Made by a program: the position numbers and the translations under genes. A stretch of DNA of 64,000 nt, taken from Methylobacterium sp. AMS5 (GTDB lineage: Bacteria; Pseudomonadota; Alphaproteobacteria; Rhizobiales; Beijerinckiaceae). Positions 40,729 through 49,312 of the stretch are shown here, in pieces (position 1 is the stretch's first letter; each line of letters begins with the position of its first letter). The DNA lies in the NCBI RefSeq assembly GCF_001542815.1, contig NZ_CP006992.1:1369501-1433500 (forward strand), given 5' to 3'. The notes beneath the pieces were generated by a model, which searched no databases, was not told the origin of the DNA, and saw only the letters and a list, made by a program, of their open reading frames with translations.

Positions 40729-41330
40729 TGACCGAAGACGATACCCGCCACCGCGAAAAGATGGCCAAGCGCAAGGCGGTGCAGGACGCCGAGGTCGCCT
40801 CGAAGAAGATCGAGAAGGGCCTCCTCATCGTCCATACCGGTCCCGGCAAGGGCAAGACCACGGCCGCCCTCGGCCTCGTGCTACGGATGCTCGGGCGCGG
40901 CCACCGGGTCGGCGTGGTGCAATTCATCAAGGGCGCCTGGGACACGGGCGAGGCCCGCGCGCTGAAAAACTTCGGTGACCAGATCGTCTGGCAGGCGCTC
41001 GGCGAAGGCTTCACCTGGGAGACGCAGGACAAGGCCCGCGACATCGCCGCCTGCGCCAACGCCTGGGAAACCGCGCGCGCTCTGATGGCGGACACCAGCA
41101 TCCGCCTGCTCGTCCTCGACGAACTGAACATCGCCCTGCGCTACGACTACCTCGACCTCGAGGCGGTGCTCGCGGATCTGGCCGCCCGGCGCCCCGACCT
41201 CCACGTCGTGGTCACCGGCCGCAACGCCAAACCGGCGCTCATCGAGGCCGCCGACCTCGTCACCGAGATGGGCAGCGTGAAGCACCATTTTTCCGCAGGC
41301 GTGAAGGCGCAGGAGGGGATCGAGTTCTGA
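40728..41330 (+). CDS. cobO: Cob(I)yrinic acid a,c-diamide adenosyltransferase CobO
   Basis: CobO transfers adenosyl from ATP to cob(I)yrinic acid diamide. The 200-aa protein has the CobA/CobO P-loop LLIVHTGPGKGKTTAALGL, VGVVQFIKGAWDTGEA, the WETQD motif with the catalytic region, and LLVLDELNIALRYDYL. ATG 40728 overlaps the cobP stop. The remaining 188 bases to the next gene hold no recognisable signal. Confidence 0.95.
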   Translation: MTEDDTRHREKMAKRKAVQDAEVASKKIEKGLLIVHTGPGKGKTTAALGLVLRMLGRGHRVGVVQFIKGAWDTGEARALKNFGDQIVWQALGEGFTWETQDKARDIAACANAWETARALMADTSIRLLVLDELNIALRYDYLDLEAVLADLAARRPDLHVVVTGRNAKPALIEAADLVTEMGSVKHHFSAGVKAQEGIEF

Positions 41331-41518
41331 GTTTGCGCGTCGTCGCGCGATTCTGGATTCCAAACCCAATCTGATTGACGCGGCAAAGGGCTGCTCAGGG
41401 CGGAAAGCAGATGTTGATGCCGTGACTGCGAGCGGACACGTCGCATTCATTGCATCGGAAGCGCACGAAACCAACATCGATCAATTGACCCGGCCGACGG
41501 CGTCCGCCTCATGGATCC

Positions 41519-43342
41519 ATGACGCAAGTTTCTGAGCCGTGGATCGGCCGCGAATGTGGGATGCCCGCCTACATCCGTGACCATGACTGGAGCGCGACGC
41601 CGCTCGGCCCGGTCGGGCGGTGGACGGAGCGTTTCAAGCTCATGGTCGAGCAAGTGCTCGCCAGCCCGCTCATATCGGGCCTCACCTGCGGACCCGAGCG
41701 CATCCTCGTCTATAACGAGGCGGCCGCGCGGCTGTTCGGTGACCGACACCCCGGCGCACTCGGCCGCCCTCTGTCCGAAGCGTTCCCCGACACGTGGCCG
41801 GTCGTCGCCCCCCTCTACGAGCGTGTGTTCCTGGGGGAGAGCGTGCATGTGCCGGCTCAACCGTTCGACCTGGGCGGGAGCGAGGTGTTCGACACCTACC
41901 TGACGCCCATGCGGGACGAAGCCGGCGCGGTGATTGCAGCACACATGGTTGGCTTCGAGATCGGCGGCCGGTTGCGCACCGAGGCGGCGTTGCGGGTGAG
42001 CGAGGAGCGGCTCGCGCGTGCATTGGAGGCGGGCGATGTCGGCGTGTGGGAGATCGACCTCGCCACGCTGGACGCTTGGCGCTCACCGCAGCACGATCGC
42101 ATCTTCGGGTACGAAGCACTCCTGCCCACGTGGACCTACGACACGTTCCTCAATCATATTACGCCGGAGGATCGGGACTCAGTCGACGCCGGCTTCCGAG
42201 ACGCCATCGCCGCGGGCGGGCAGTGGAACTTCGAGTGTCGAATCCGGCGCGCGGACGGTAAACTCCGGTGGATTGGGGCGCAGGGTCGGATCGATGCCGG
42301 CGCGGGAAGACACCTCCGGCGCATGAAGGGGACGGTGCGCGACATCACGGAGCGCAAGAGTTCCGAGGCGGCTCTGCGCGAAAGCGAGGAACGGTTCCGC
42401 GGGCTCGTCGAGGGCTTCGGCCAATTCAGCTGGGAGGCGCACCTGGACGGGTCCATCGTCGCCGACAGCCCAGGCTGGCGCGCCTTCACCGGCCAGCGCC
42501 TGGACGAGTGGCAGGACTTCGGCTGGCTGGATGCGATCCATGTCGATGACCGGGCGGCAACCGAACAGAAGTGGCGCGCGGCGGTCGCCGCGGGGAGCGC
42601 GGTCGATGCCGAGTATCGCTTGTGGCACGCGTCCAGCGCGTCGTGGCGGTGGTCGAACGTTCGCGTCGTGCCGATCACGAGCCCCGACGGCACGATCCGT
42701 AAATGGGCGGGAGTCAACATCGACGTCAACGATCGGTGCATGCTGCAGGCACGCCAGGAGGTTCTGGTCAACGAGTTGCAGCACAGGGCGCGCAACCTGC
42801 TGGGTATCGTCGCCGCTATCGCGGACAGGACGGTCAAGCGCGGCGGGTCGGTCGAAGCGTTCGAGGAACGGCTCCAGGCGCTCAGCCGGGCACAGGGCCT
42901 GCTCAGTCGAAGCGGCAGCGATACCGTCGAGGTCGGTGCGCTGGTGCGGGCGGAACTCGCCGCACACGTGGACGAGTCATCGGACCGGATCGAGGTCGGC
43001 GGGCCGCCGATGCTCCTGACCGCGCGGCAGGTGCAGAACTTCGCGCTGGCCCTACACGAGCTAGCCACCAACGCCGTCAAATACGGCGCACTGAGAAACG
43101 ATACCGGCCGTCTCGCCGTCACTTGGGATGTGACGCGGGATCAGCGCGGACGGCCTCGGTTGGTTTTAAGCTGGATCGAGACCGGTATCCGCGTCGATCC
43201 TGGGCAGACCACGCGTCGCGGCTACGGCACCGAGCTCATCCAGCAGGCCCTGCCCTACGCGCTCCAGGCGAACGTCGATTATGCGCTGGGCGAGAACGGT
43301 GTGCGCTGCCAGATCGACATGCCGATCACTTGCCCTGTGTAA
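41519..43342 (+). CDS. PAS-domain HWE-family sensor histidine kinase
   Basis: The 607-aa soluble kinase has an N-terminal PAS-like domain (from about 20, SATPLGPVGRWTERF to MVGFEIGGR), then two PAS/PAC units (about 165-285 and 285-415), and an HWE kinase core: VNELQHRARNLLGIVAAIADR (His about 425), the N box LALHELATNAVKYGAL and the HWE tryptophan-glutamate in LSWIETGI. HWE kinases are often cytoplasmic and light-, redox- or stress-linked. No LOV cysteine signature is apparent. It is followed after 57 bases by a single-domain response regulator. The start ATG lacks a clear ribosome site. Confidence 0.9.
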   Translation: MTQVSEPWIGRECGMPAYIRDHDWSATPLGPVGRWTERFKLMVEQVLASPLISGLTCGPERILVYNEAAARLFGDRHPGALGRPLSEAFPDTWPVVAPLYERVFLGESVHVPAQPFDLGGSEVFDTYLTPMRDEAGAVIAAHMVGFEIGGRLRTEAALRVSEERLARALEAGDVGVWEIDLATLDAWRSPQHDRIFGYEALLPTWTYDTFLNHITPEDRDSVDAGFRDAIAAGGQWNFECRIRRADGKLRWIGAQGRIDAGAGRHLRRMKGTVRDITERKSSEAALRESEERFRGLVEGFGQFSWEAHLDGSIVADSPGWRAFTGQRLDEWQDFGWLDAIHVDDRAATEQKWRAAVAAGSAVDAEYRLWHASSASWRWSNVRVVPITSPDGTIRKWAGVNIDVNDRCMLQARQEVLVNELQHRARNLLGIVAAIADRTVKRGGSVEAFEERLQALSRAQGLLSRSGSDTVEVGALVRAELAAHVDESSDRIEVGGPPMLLTARQVQNFALALHELATNAVKYGALRNDTGRLAVTWDVTRDQRGRPRLVLSWIETGIRVDPGQTTRRGYGTELIQQALPYALQANVDYALGENGVRCQIDMPITCPV

Positions 43343-43399
43343 GCGACAACACCCTTACGAGGATGGAGGATCGCGGATCGAGCGCTTCCAGAGCCTGCA

Positions 43400-43792
43400 A
43401 TGCCCGACCTTGCCCAGCCCCTTGCCGGCCGCTTCATTCTGGTGGTCGAGGACGAGTATCTGATCGCCACGCACCTGAAGCGCTGGCTCGAGGAAGCCGG
43501 TGCGACCGTGATCGGACCTGTGCCGAGCGTGGATCGGGCGCTGGACCTGATCGAGAATGTCACACTCGATGCGGCGGTGCTGGATGTGAATCTCGGCGAC
43601 GGGGATACGGTGTACCCGGTGGCCGAGACGCTGACGGGCATCGCTGTGCCGTACCTATTCGCCACGGGGGAAACGGAGCGGTCTCATGCGAACAGCCGTT
43701 GGGAGCAGCCATCTCTAGCGAAGCCCTTCTCGAAGGACGAGTTACTGCGCACACTGACCGGGCTAATGACATCCCCCCTACAATCCTCCTGA
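43400..43792 (+). CDS. Single-domain response regulator (receiver only)
   Basis: The 130-aa protein is a receiver domain: acidic pair ED in ILVVEDEYLIATHLKRWL, phosphoacceptor Asp in AAVLDVNLGDGD, Thr-type position in FATGETERS and Lys in LAKPF. No output domain is present, so it probably relays or sinks phosphate, as usual beside HWE kinases. It lies 57 bases downstream of the kinase and is likely its partner. Confidence 0.9.
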   Translation: MPDLAQPLAGRFILVVEDEYLIATHLKRWLEEAGATVIGPVPSVDRALDLIENVTLDAAVLDVNLGDGDTVYPVAETLTGIAVPYLFATGETERSHANSRWEQPSLAKPFSKDELLRTLTGLMTSPLQSS

Positions 43793-43923
43793 GGAGCTCT
43801 CCGTCGTTTGCACGGGGGGATGTGGTCCACGATCGGCGGAGGTCTTCATGGACTGCTATGGGGCGCAAACGGTCTCTCACAAAGCCATGCTGATTGGCTT
43901 TAGAATCCTAGGCGCCCGCCCAG

Positions 43924-44298
43924 GATATCCGCCCGATCCGCACGGATGCCGACCTGACCGAGGCCTTGCGGGCGATCGATCGGCTCTGGGGCGTCCCTGT
44001 GGGCACGCCGGAGGGCGACAAGCGCGACGGGCTGGCCCCGCTCGCGGAAGCCTATGAGCGGGCACAGCATCCGGTGCCGGAGAGCGATCCCACCGAACTC
44101 CTCCACTTCGCCATCGACGAGACGGGGCGCTCGCAGGCGGAGCTGGCCGAGCTTCTCGGCTCGCGTTCACGCGCGTCCGGGATCCTGAACCGCAAGCGAC
44201 CGCTGAGCCTGGAGTAGATCAGGCGGATCGCCGAGGCGTGGAAACGACCGCTGCCCGCCTTGGCGAAGCCGTACCGGCTGGAGCGGGACGCGGCCTGA
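43924..44298 (+). pseudogene. Decayed HigA-like antitoxin (xre-type), start lost and amber stop inside
   Basis: The frame DIRPIRTDADLTEALRAID to LLHFAIDETGRSQAELAELLG, then SRSRASGILNRKRPLSLE, matches HigA-type antitoxins. There is no ATG at its start: an in-frame TAG (43909-43911) stands upstream, and the next start is TTG 43966. A TAG at 44215-44217 interrupts the C-terminal part, beyond which the family tail (IRRIAEAWKRPLPALAKPYRLE) continues to TGA 44298. A CAG to TAG change would explain the stop. No higB toxin gene is nearby. The flanking DNA (43793-43920) is comparatively AT-rich. Confidence 0.7.
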
Positions 44299-44323
44299 GT
44301 CGCGCCCCGCCACCAACACAGAA

Positions 44324-44863
44324 TCAATACTCGATGATGTCTTCGAGGGCGTAGTGCTTCACCGTCTTGCGGTTGGCGATGAGCTCGTCGATCGTCGGCT
44401 CGCCCTTCATGGCGCGGGCGATGGCGAGCTTCGTCGCCTCGTAGTTGGTGCGGTAGAGATCCTTGCGGTCGAGGTTCTCGTCCGTGCCGCAGCGCTCGTC
44501 GAGCCAGATCGTGATGATCATGCACAGCTCGTCGAGGCCGTCCTTCGGCAGGATGCCCTCGATCACGCAATCGACGATGGCGTCGCCCGTGGCCGCCTGG
44601 ACCACGCCGCCCAGAAGCTCGGCGTATTCGGCGGTGTGGATCGTGACCTTGGTGGTCATGATCGTGGAGGGGCGCACGAGCTGGTTGAGGTCGCGCACCA
44701 CGAACATGCGGGTATGGCCCTGCACCTGCCCCAGCAGGCTCGCGAAACCGTGGCCCACGGGCCCGCGGGTGGAGCCGATCAGCACCTCCGGCATCGCGTC
44801 GGTGAACTGCCCTTCGGCCGCGAGCACGGTCGCCTCGCCGGTGCGGAACCAGATCTCGGACAT
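44324..44863 (-). CDS. fae2: Formaldehyde-activating enzyme homolog (Fae2-like)
   Basis: Fae condenses formaldehyde with tetrahydromethanopterin in methylotrophs. This 179-aa homolog shows the family layout: VLIGSTRGPVGHGFASLLGQ, STIMTTKVTIHTAEYAELLGG, VDCVIEGILPKDGLDELCMII and the closing YRTNYEATKLAIARAMKGEP. The last block is strikingly like canonical Fae. The catalytic histidine of canonical Fae (His in EVAHIDLIIG) appears to be replaced by non-basic residues here (about Ala23-Met24), suggesting another substrate or a regulatory role. ATG 44863 is chosen because AAGGG lies 9 bases upstream; ATG 44872 is possible. It supports assignment to Methylobacterium-type bacteria. Confidence 0.85.
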   Translation of the reverse strand: MSEIWFRTGEATVLAAEGQFTDAMPEVLIGSTRGPVGHGFASLLGQVQGHTRMFVVRDLNQLVRPSTIMTTKVTIHTAEYAELLGGVVQAATGDAIVDCVIEGILPKDGLDELCMIITIWLDERCGTDENLDRKDLYRTNYEATKLAIARAMKGEPTIDELIANRKTVKHYALEDIIEY

Positions 44864-45043
44864 GTCGGTCATCCCTTGCGTTGTCGTGCGGCGTCGCGCC
44901 CGGCGGGCGGTCGGCGCGCAGACATCATCCCCGGCCGCGCGCGTCAATCACCTTCGCCGAGCGGCCCGCCCGCGCCGCGCCCCTGGTCTGCGGCGGAGAA
45001 GCCCTCCATGTCAGGCTCGGCAAGGACCGAAAGGAACGAAGCG

Positions 45044-45313
45044 ATGAGCGAGCCCGGCAAGGGCGATGGAATGCGCGATGGAATGGGCAGTGGATCAGGC
45101 GGCGGGCCGATAGGCGAGCGTGGCTGGAGCTTGTCCGCCATGCCGGAGGGCGAAGGCGTGCGCCTGGAACTGGCACTGCCCGATCTCGGCGGCCGTCCCG
45201 TCACCGCGATCCTCAGCCTCGACCGCGCCGAGGCGCGGGCCTTCGCCCGGGCGCTGCTCGCCGCGGCGGGTGATGCGACGGAGCGGACCTTCGTCGGTCC
45301 GCACGAAGCCTGA
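45044..45313 (+). CDS. Small hypothetical protein
   Basis: The 89-aa protein starts at ATG 45044 with AAGGA 8 bases upstream. A Gly/Met-rich head (residues 1-25) is followed by a compact block (LSAMPEGEGVRLELALPDLGGRPVTAILSLDRAEARAFARALL). It looks soluble; I do not recognise a family. It diverges from the Fae homolog across 180 bases. Confidence 0.6.
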   Translation: MSEPGKGDGMRDGMGSGSGGGPIGERGWSLSAMPEGEGVRLELALPDLGGRPVTAILSLDRAEARAFARALLAAAGDATERTFVGPHEA

Positions 45314-45337
45314 AGACGGACCTGGCCGGGCCCCCGA

Positions 45338-45784
45338 TCAGCGCTGGTTGCGCCGTCCGGGCAGCCGCGGCGCCACCGTGCCGCGCGGCTCCACCGGCGC
45401 GTCGCAGGCATAGGCGAACTCGGTTTGCAGATCGCTGAACACGGTCTCGCCGGTGATCCTGCAATCCTCGCGCACGGTCTCGTCGAGATAGGTGCGTGCG
45501 GCCGTGCGGAAGCGCGCGGCCCGTGTCTCGGCCGGGGGACGCCCGCTGCCGACCTGGCCGACATCGCAGCCCGTCACCTCGCGCAGGGCGTTCGAGACCA
45601 CCAGAACCCGGCGGCGCTGGCGGTTGTCGTAGATCTCGTAGGGCTCGTTACAGCCGATCGTGACGACCTGCGGCACCTGGGTGACGTAGGTCTGCGAGAT
45701 GTAGCCGAAGCCGGTGCAGCCCGAGACGGCGAGGCTGCCGCCCAGCACGAGCGGGAGCGCGAGCCACCGAACCGTCGTCGCCAT
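45338..45784 (-). CDS. Small lipoprotein of unknown function
   Basis: The 148-aa protein has a lipoprotein signal with the lipobox AVSGC (Cys about 20) and no further membrane segment. The mature part has the run QTYVTQVPQVVTIGCNEPY and conserved cysteines. I set ATG 45784 because GAGG lies 7 bases upstream; an ATG at 45796 is possible. Probably inner or outer membrane anchored; function unknown. Confidence 0.6.
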   Translation of the reverse strand: MATTVRWLALPLVLGGSLAVSGCTGFGYISQTYVTQVPQVVTIGCNEPYEIYDNRQRRRVLVVSNALREVTGCDVGQVGSGRPPAETRAARFRTAARTYLDETVREDCRITGETVFSDLQTEFAYACDAPVEPRGTVAPRLPGRRNQR

Positions 45785-46004
45785 CTGCCGCCTCATACGG
45801 TGCCATCTCTCTCCCGCGACCGGCAGGAATGGACGCATTGAAACGGTCCAGCTTGCCCGGTCAAGCCGGCCTCGTTCCGGATCGGTCCGACGAGGCCTCA
45901 CGGCACGGGCCTGTCACGGCGCGCTGCGGAACGGACCGGCAGAGTCATTGCTTTGCCCGCAGACGGCTTCGCGGGCGGCACGACAGGGATAGGGACGGCT
46001 GAGC

Positions 46005-46889
46005 ATGGTGGAGATCCGGCACGACACGGTGATGGCGAACGGCGTGCAGCTGCACGTCGCCCGGGCCGGAACCGGCAGCCCCCTGGTGCTGCTGCATGGC
46101 TGGCCGGAATTCTGGCTGACCTGGGAGCCGGTGATGGCCCGGCTCGCGGAAAGCTTCAGCCTGATCGCGCCGGACCTGCGCGGCTTCGGCGCCAGCGAGA
46201 AGCCCGATCACGCGCCCTCGGACAAGGCCGGTCCGGAGGTCCACGCCGCCGACATCGTCGGCCTTCTCGATGCCCTCGGGCTCGCGCGCGTCGGGATCGT
46301 CGGGCACGATGTGGGCGCCTCCATCGGGCAAGCCCTCGGGCGGTCGCATCCCGACCGGCTCAGCGGCCTGTTCTTCTTCGATTGCCCCTATCCCGGCATC
46401 GGCCCGCGGCTGGCCCGGCCGGAGATGCTGGCCGAGATCTGGTACCAGTCCTTCCACCTCAAGCCGTTCGCGGCGGAGGTGGTCGGCGCCAGCCGCGAGA
46501 GCTGCCGCGCCTATATCGGCCATTTCCTGCGCCATTGGGCCGGCGGGAATCTGGCCGCCTTCGACGCGGTGCTCGACGCCTTCACCGACAACTTCCTCGT
46601 GCCTGGCAACCTGCAGGGCGGCTTCAACTGGTACCTGAGTCAGCAGGCGTCCCGGCTCGCCATGCTACGGGGCGAGGCTCCGGCCCTACCGCCGATCCGC
46701 GTGCCGACCTGTATCCGCTGGGGCACGCAGGATCCGCTCTTCCCCTACGCCTGGACCGACCGGCTCGGGGAGACCTTCGCAAACCTCGACCTCGCCCCGT
46801 TCGAGGGCGCCGGACACTTCCCGCATCGGGAACGTCCCGAGGCGGCAGCGGCGGCGATCGCGAAGTTCTTCGTGCGGCTGGAGGCTTGA
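46005..46889 (+). CDS. Alpha/beta hydrolase (epoxide hydrolase / dehalogenase type)
   Basis: The 294-aa protein is a classical alpha/beta-hydrolase: oxyanion motif HGWPEFW (about 31-37), nucleophile Asp102 in VGHDVGAS, an acidic residue near TQDPLFP, and catalytic His in GAGHFPHRERP (about 275). An Asp nucleophile points to epoxide hydrolase or haloacetate dehalogenase chemistry and not an esterase. The substrate cannot be told. ATG 46005 follows a weakly placed purine tract; the 208-base gap upstream shows only a possible stem near 45966-45986. Confidence 0.85.
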   Translation: MVEIRHDTVMANGVQLHVARAGTGSPLVLLHGWPEFWLTWEPVMARLAESFSLIAPDLRGFGASEKPDHAPSDKAGPEVHAADIVGLLDALGLARVGIVGHDVGASIGQALGRSHPDRLSGLFFFDCPYPGIGPRLARPEMLAEIWYQSFHLKPFAAEVVGASRESCRAYIGHFLRHWAGGNLAAFDAVLDAFTDNFLVPGNLQGGFNWYLSQQASRLAMLRGEAPALPPIRVPTCIRWGTQDPLFPYAWTDRLGETFANLDLAPFEGAGHFPHRERPEAAAAAIAKFFVRLEA

Positions 46890-47196
46890 GGCGGGCCGCA
46901 CCTTCGGGTCGCGGGTGCATCGTCCCGATTGGCACGGCCGGACCAATTTTCGAAGGTTCGATGCCGGCGCGGCGTTCCCGGCGTACCGGGCCGTGAACAG
47001 GCCCGCGAGCGTCAGCCTTTCGCGAAAGACACGCACGACGTCGCCCATGGATTGACGCCCGATGGCTTCAAGCAAACAAAGCGGCAACGGGCTATACCCA
47101 GATCGACTCCCAATCAACCGATCGTTCACAAATATCATTGCGTAATCGCCGCCGACTTTGACGCGGCGAACATTTCGAAAAGCAATTGGGTGGCCG
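46890..47196. other. Intergenic stretch without recognisable gene
   Basis: Both strands were read and no credible short gene, tRNA or strong hairpin was seen. The right half is the leader of the chemoreceptor gene and is relatively AT-rich (about 47090-47150). I see no promoter pair that I would defend. Confidence 0.5.
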
Positions 47197-49278
47197 ATGC
47201 GCGTCCGGAATCTTTTCGTTTCGTGCATGGCTACCGTCGGACTCGTGACGGCGGGTTCGAGTTCCTTCATCGCTTGGCAGGAATGGCAGCGCTGGTCGCA
47301 GGCCGACGCGGCACGTCAGCTCGTCGGGGTTCTGGGCGAGATCGCCCGCTTCAACGAGCGACTCGCCCTCGAACGCGGTTCCTACAATCAGCTCCTGCTC
47401 TCGGACAGCGCCGAGCAGGCGCCGATCCGGGCCTCGGCCGAAGCGAACCGCAAGGCGACCGAGGCCGTCACCGGTCGGATCACGGGCGCCGTCGCGGCCA
47501 TGCCCTCCGACAAGCGGGCCGTGCTCGAGCAAGCCCTGCAGCCGGCGATCCGCCAACTCGAGGGTGCGCGTGCGACGGCGGACAGCGAGATCGCCAAGCC
47601 GCTCAAGGAGCGCGACGAGCAGGCCGCGAAGAACTTCCAGAAGGCCGTCGTCGCCATCGTCGCGCTGAACGCGAAGACGCTGGGCACGATCGAGATCGAC
47701 ATCGCCCGGAAGAATCCGGAAATCGCGCGCGCGGTGCCGGTCGTCAGCCTCGCGATGGAGCTGCGCGACATCGGCGGCACCCGCTCGGCCTGGTTCAGTC
47801 AATACGCGGGAGCCAAGCAGCGCTTCTCTCCGGCCGTGATCGTCCAGATCCACGAGATGAACGGCCGGATCGAGCAGGCTTGGCAGCGGCTGCAGCGCAG
47901 CGTGATGCAGGTCCAGACGCAAGGCTCTCTGGTCGACGCCCTCACGATGGTGGAGCGCAGCTTCATCGCCGATCCGGGACAGGTGGTGGCAGCGATGTTC
48001 GCGGCCAGCCGGGACGGGACCGAGCCGCCGATGCCCCTCACGGAATGGCGGCCCCACACCACCAAGATGCTCCAGTCGATCCTCGTCGTCAGGGACGCCG
48101 CCCTGCAATCAGCGCTGGCCACCGCCGACGAGACGATCGCCTCGGCGCTGCAGCGCCTCGCCGTGGCGGGTGCGACCCTGCTCCTCGTCATCCTGTGCAC
48201 CTTCGGCATCGTGGTCCTCTTCACCCGCCGCGTCGTGCAGCCGCTGGCCTCGCTGGCGCGGACCATCACGCAGCTCGTGGAGGGCACACGGGACGTCGCG
48301 GTGCCCGGAACGGACCGCCGTGACGAGATCGGCGAAATCGCCCGCGCGGTGGGTGTCCTGAAGGCGCACGGTGCCGAGGCGGAGCGGCTGAGAGGGGAGC
48401 GCGAGGGCCTGCGGCAATCCGCCGAGCTGGAGCGGCGCCAGAGCCTGGAGCGGACCGCGGACCAGTTCGGGAGTTCGGTCGGCGGCATCGTCGGCCAAGT
48501 CGCGACGGCGGCAGGCTCGTTCGAGGCGCAGGCCACGAATCTGGCCGGTACGGCCCGGGAGGCCGACCTGCGTTCGGCGGAGGCCGCACGGCTCGCCCGC
48601 TCGGCCTCGCAGAACATCGAGGCCGTGGCCGCGGCCGCGGAGGAGCTGTCCGCTTCGATCGATCAGATCCGCGAGCAGGCGCGGGGGTCGTCCGCGGCCG
48701 CCGCCGAGGCGGCTCAGGAAGCCTCCTCGACGGAAGCCAAGGTCGGCGATCTCGGCGCCGCCGCCGCGCGGATCAGCGAAGTGCTCGGCCTCATCCGCGG
48801 CGTGGCGGAGCAGACGAACCTGCTGGCGCTCAACGCCACGATCGAGGCCGCCCGTGCCGGCGCCGCCGGCAAGGGCTTCGCCGTCGTCGCCGCCGAGGTG
48901 AAGGCGCTGGCGGGTCAGTCGGCCCGGGCCACCGACGAGATCGCGGCGCATATCGGCTCGGTCCGCGTGGCCACGGAGCAGACGGTGCAGGCCATCGGCA
49001 ACATCACGCAGGCGATCCGGCGCGCCACCGGCATGGCGGACGCGATCGCCCACGCCATCGACGAGCAATCGACGGCGACCCAGGAGATTGCCCACAACAT
49101 CTCGGCCGCCTCGCACGGCATGCGCTTGGCCACCGGCGAGATCGAATCCGTCATCGGCGCCTCCAGCGCCACGGGACGTGCGGCGGACATGGTGCTGCAG
49201 GACGCCATCGCGCTGAACGGGCAATCCCTGCAGCTCCGCAGTTCCGTCCGGCACTTCGTCGGCTCGATCCGGGCCTGA
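47197..49278 (+). CDS. Methyl-accepting chemotaxis protein
   Basis: The 693-aa receptor has an N-terminal membrane helix (residues about 5-27), a long helical periplasmic domain (about 30-320), a second helix ([17 protein letters not shown], about 325-345), a HAMP region ([20 protein letters not shown]) and a signalling domain with the highly conserved tip [40 protein letters not shown]. There is no C-terminal CheR/CheB pentapeptide. The helical, predicted four-helix-bundle sensing domain suggests a small-molecule ligand. ATG 47197 is the family-like start after GGTGG. Confidence 0.92.
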   Translation: MRVRNLFVSCMATVGLVTAGSSSFIAWQEWQRWSQADAARQLVGVLGEIARFNERLALERGSYNQLLLSDSAEQAPIRASAEANRKATEAVTGRITGAVAAMPSDKRAVLEQALQPAIRQLEGARATADSEIAKPLKERDEQAAKNFQKAVVAIVALNAKTLGTIEIDIARKNPEIARAVPVVSLAMELRDIGGTRSAWFSQYAGAKQRFSPAVIVQIHEMNGRIEQAWQRLQRSVMQVQTQGSLVDALTMVERSFIADPGQVVAAMFAASRDGTEPPMPLTEWRPHTTKMLQSILVVRDAALQSALATADETIASALQRLAVAGATLLLVILCTFGIVVLFTRRVVQPLASLARTITQLVEGTRDVAVPGTDRRDEIGEIARAVGVLKAHGAEAERLRGEREGLRQSAELERRQSLERTADQFGSSVGGIVGQVATAAGSFEAQATNLAGTAREADLRSAEAARLARSASQNIEAVAAAAEELSASIDQIREQARGSSAAAAEAAQEASSTEAKVGDLGAAAARISEVLGLIRGVAEQTNLLALNATIEAARAGAAGKGFAVVAAEVKALAGQSARATDEIAAHIGSVRVATEQTVQAIGNITQAIRRATGMADAIAHAIDEQSTATQEIAHNISAASHGMRLATGEIESVIGASSATGRAADMVLQDAIALNGQSLQLRSSVRHFVGSIRA

Positions 49279-49312
49279 CGGGCAGGACGGATGCGGCCGG
49301 GAAGCCCCGGCC

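Noticed and set aside
43793..43923. AT-rich stretch considered as an attachment site or island boundary
   Set aside because: No direct repeat, tRNA end or mobile gene; it more likely reflects decay around the HigA remnant.
45797..46004. Short frames and stems in this gap considered as a small RNA or gene
   Set aside because: No ribosome site, conserved motif or convincing terminator-type hairpin; left as intergenic.
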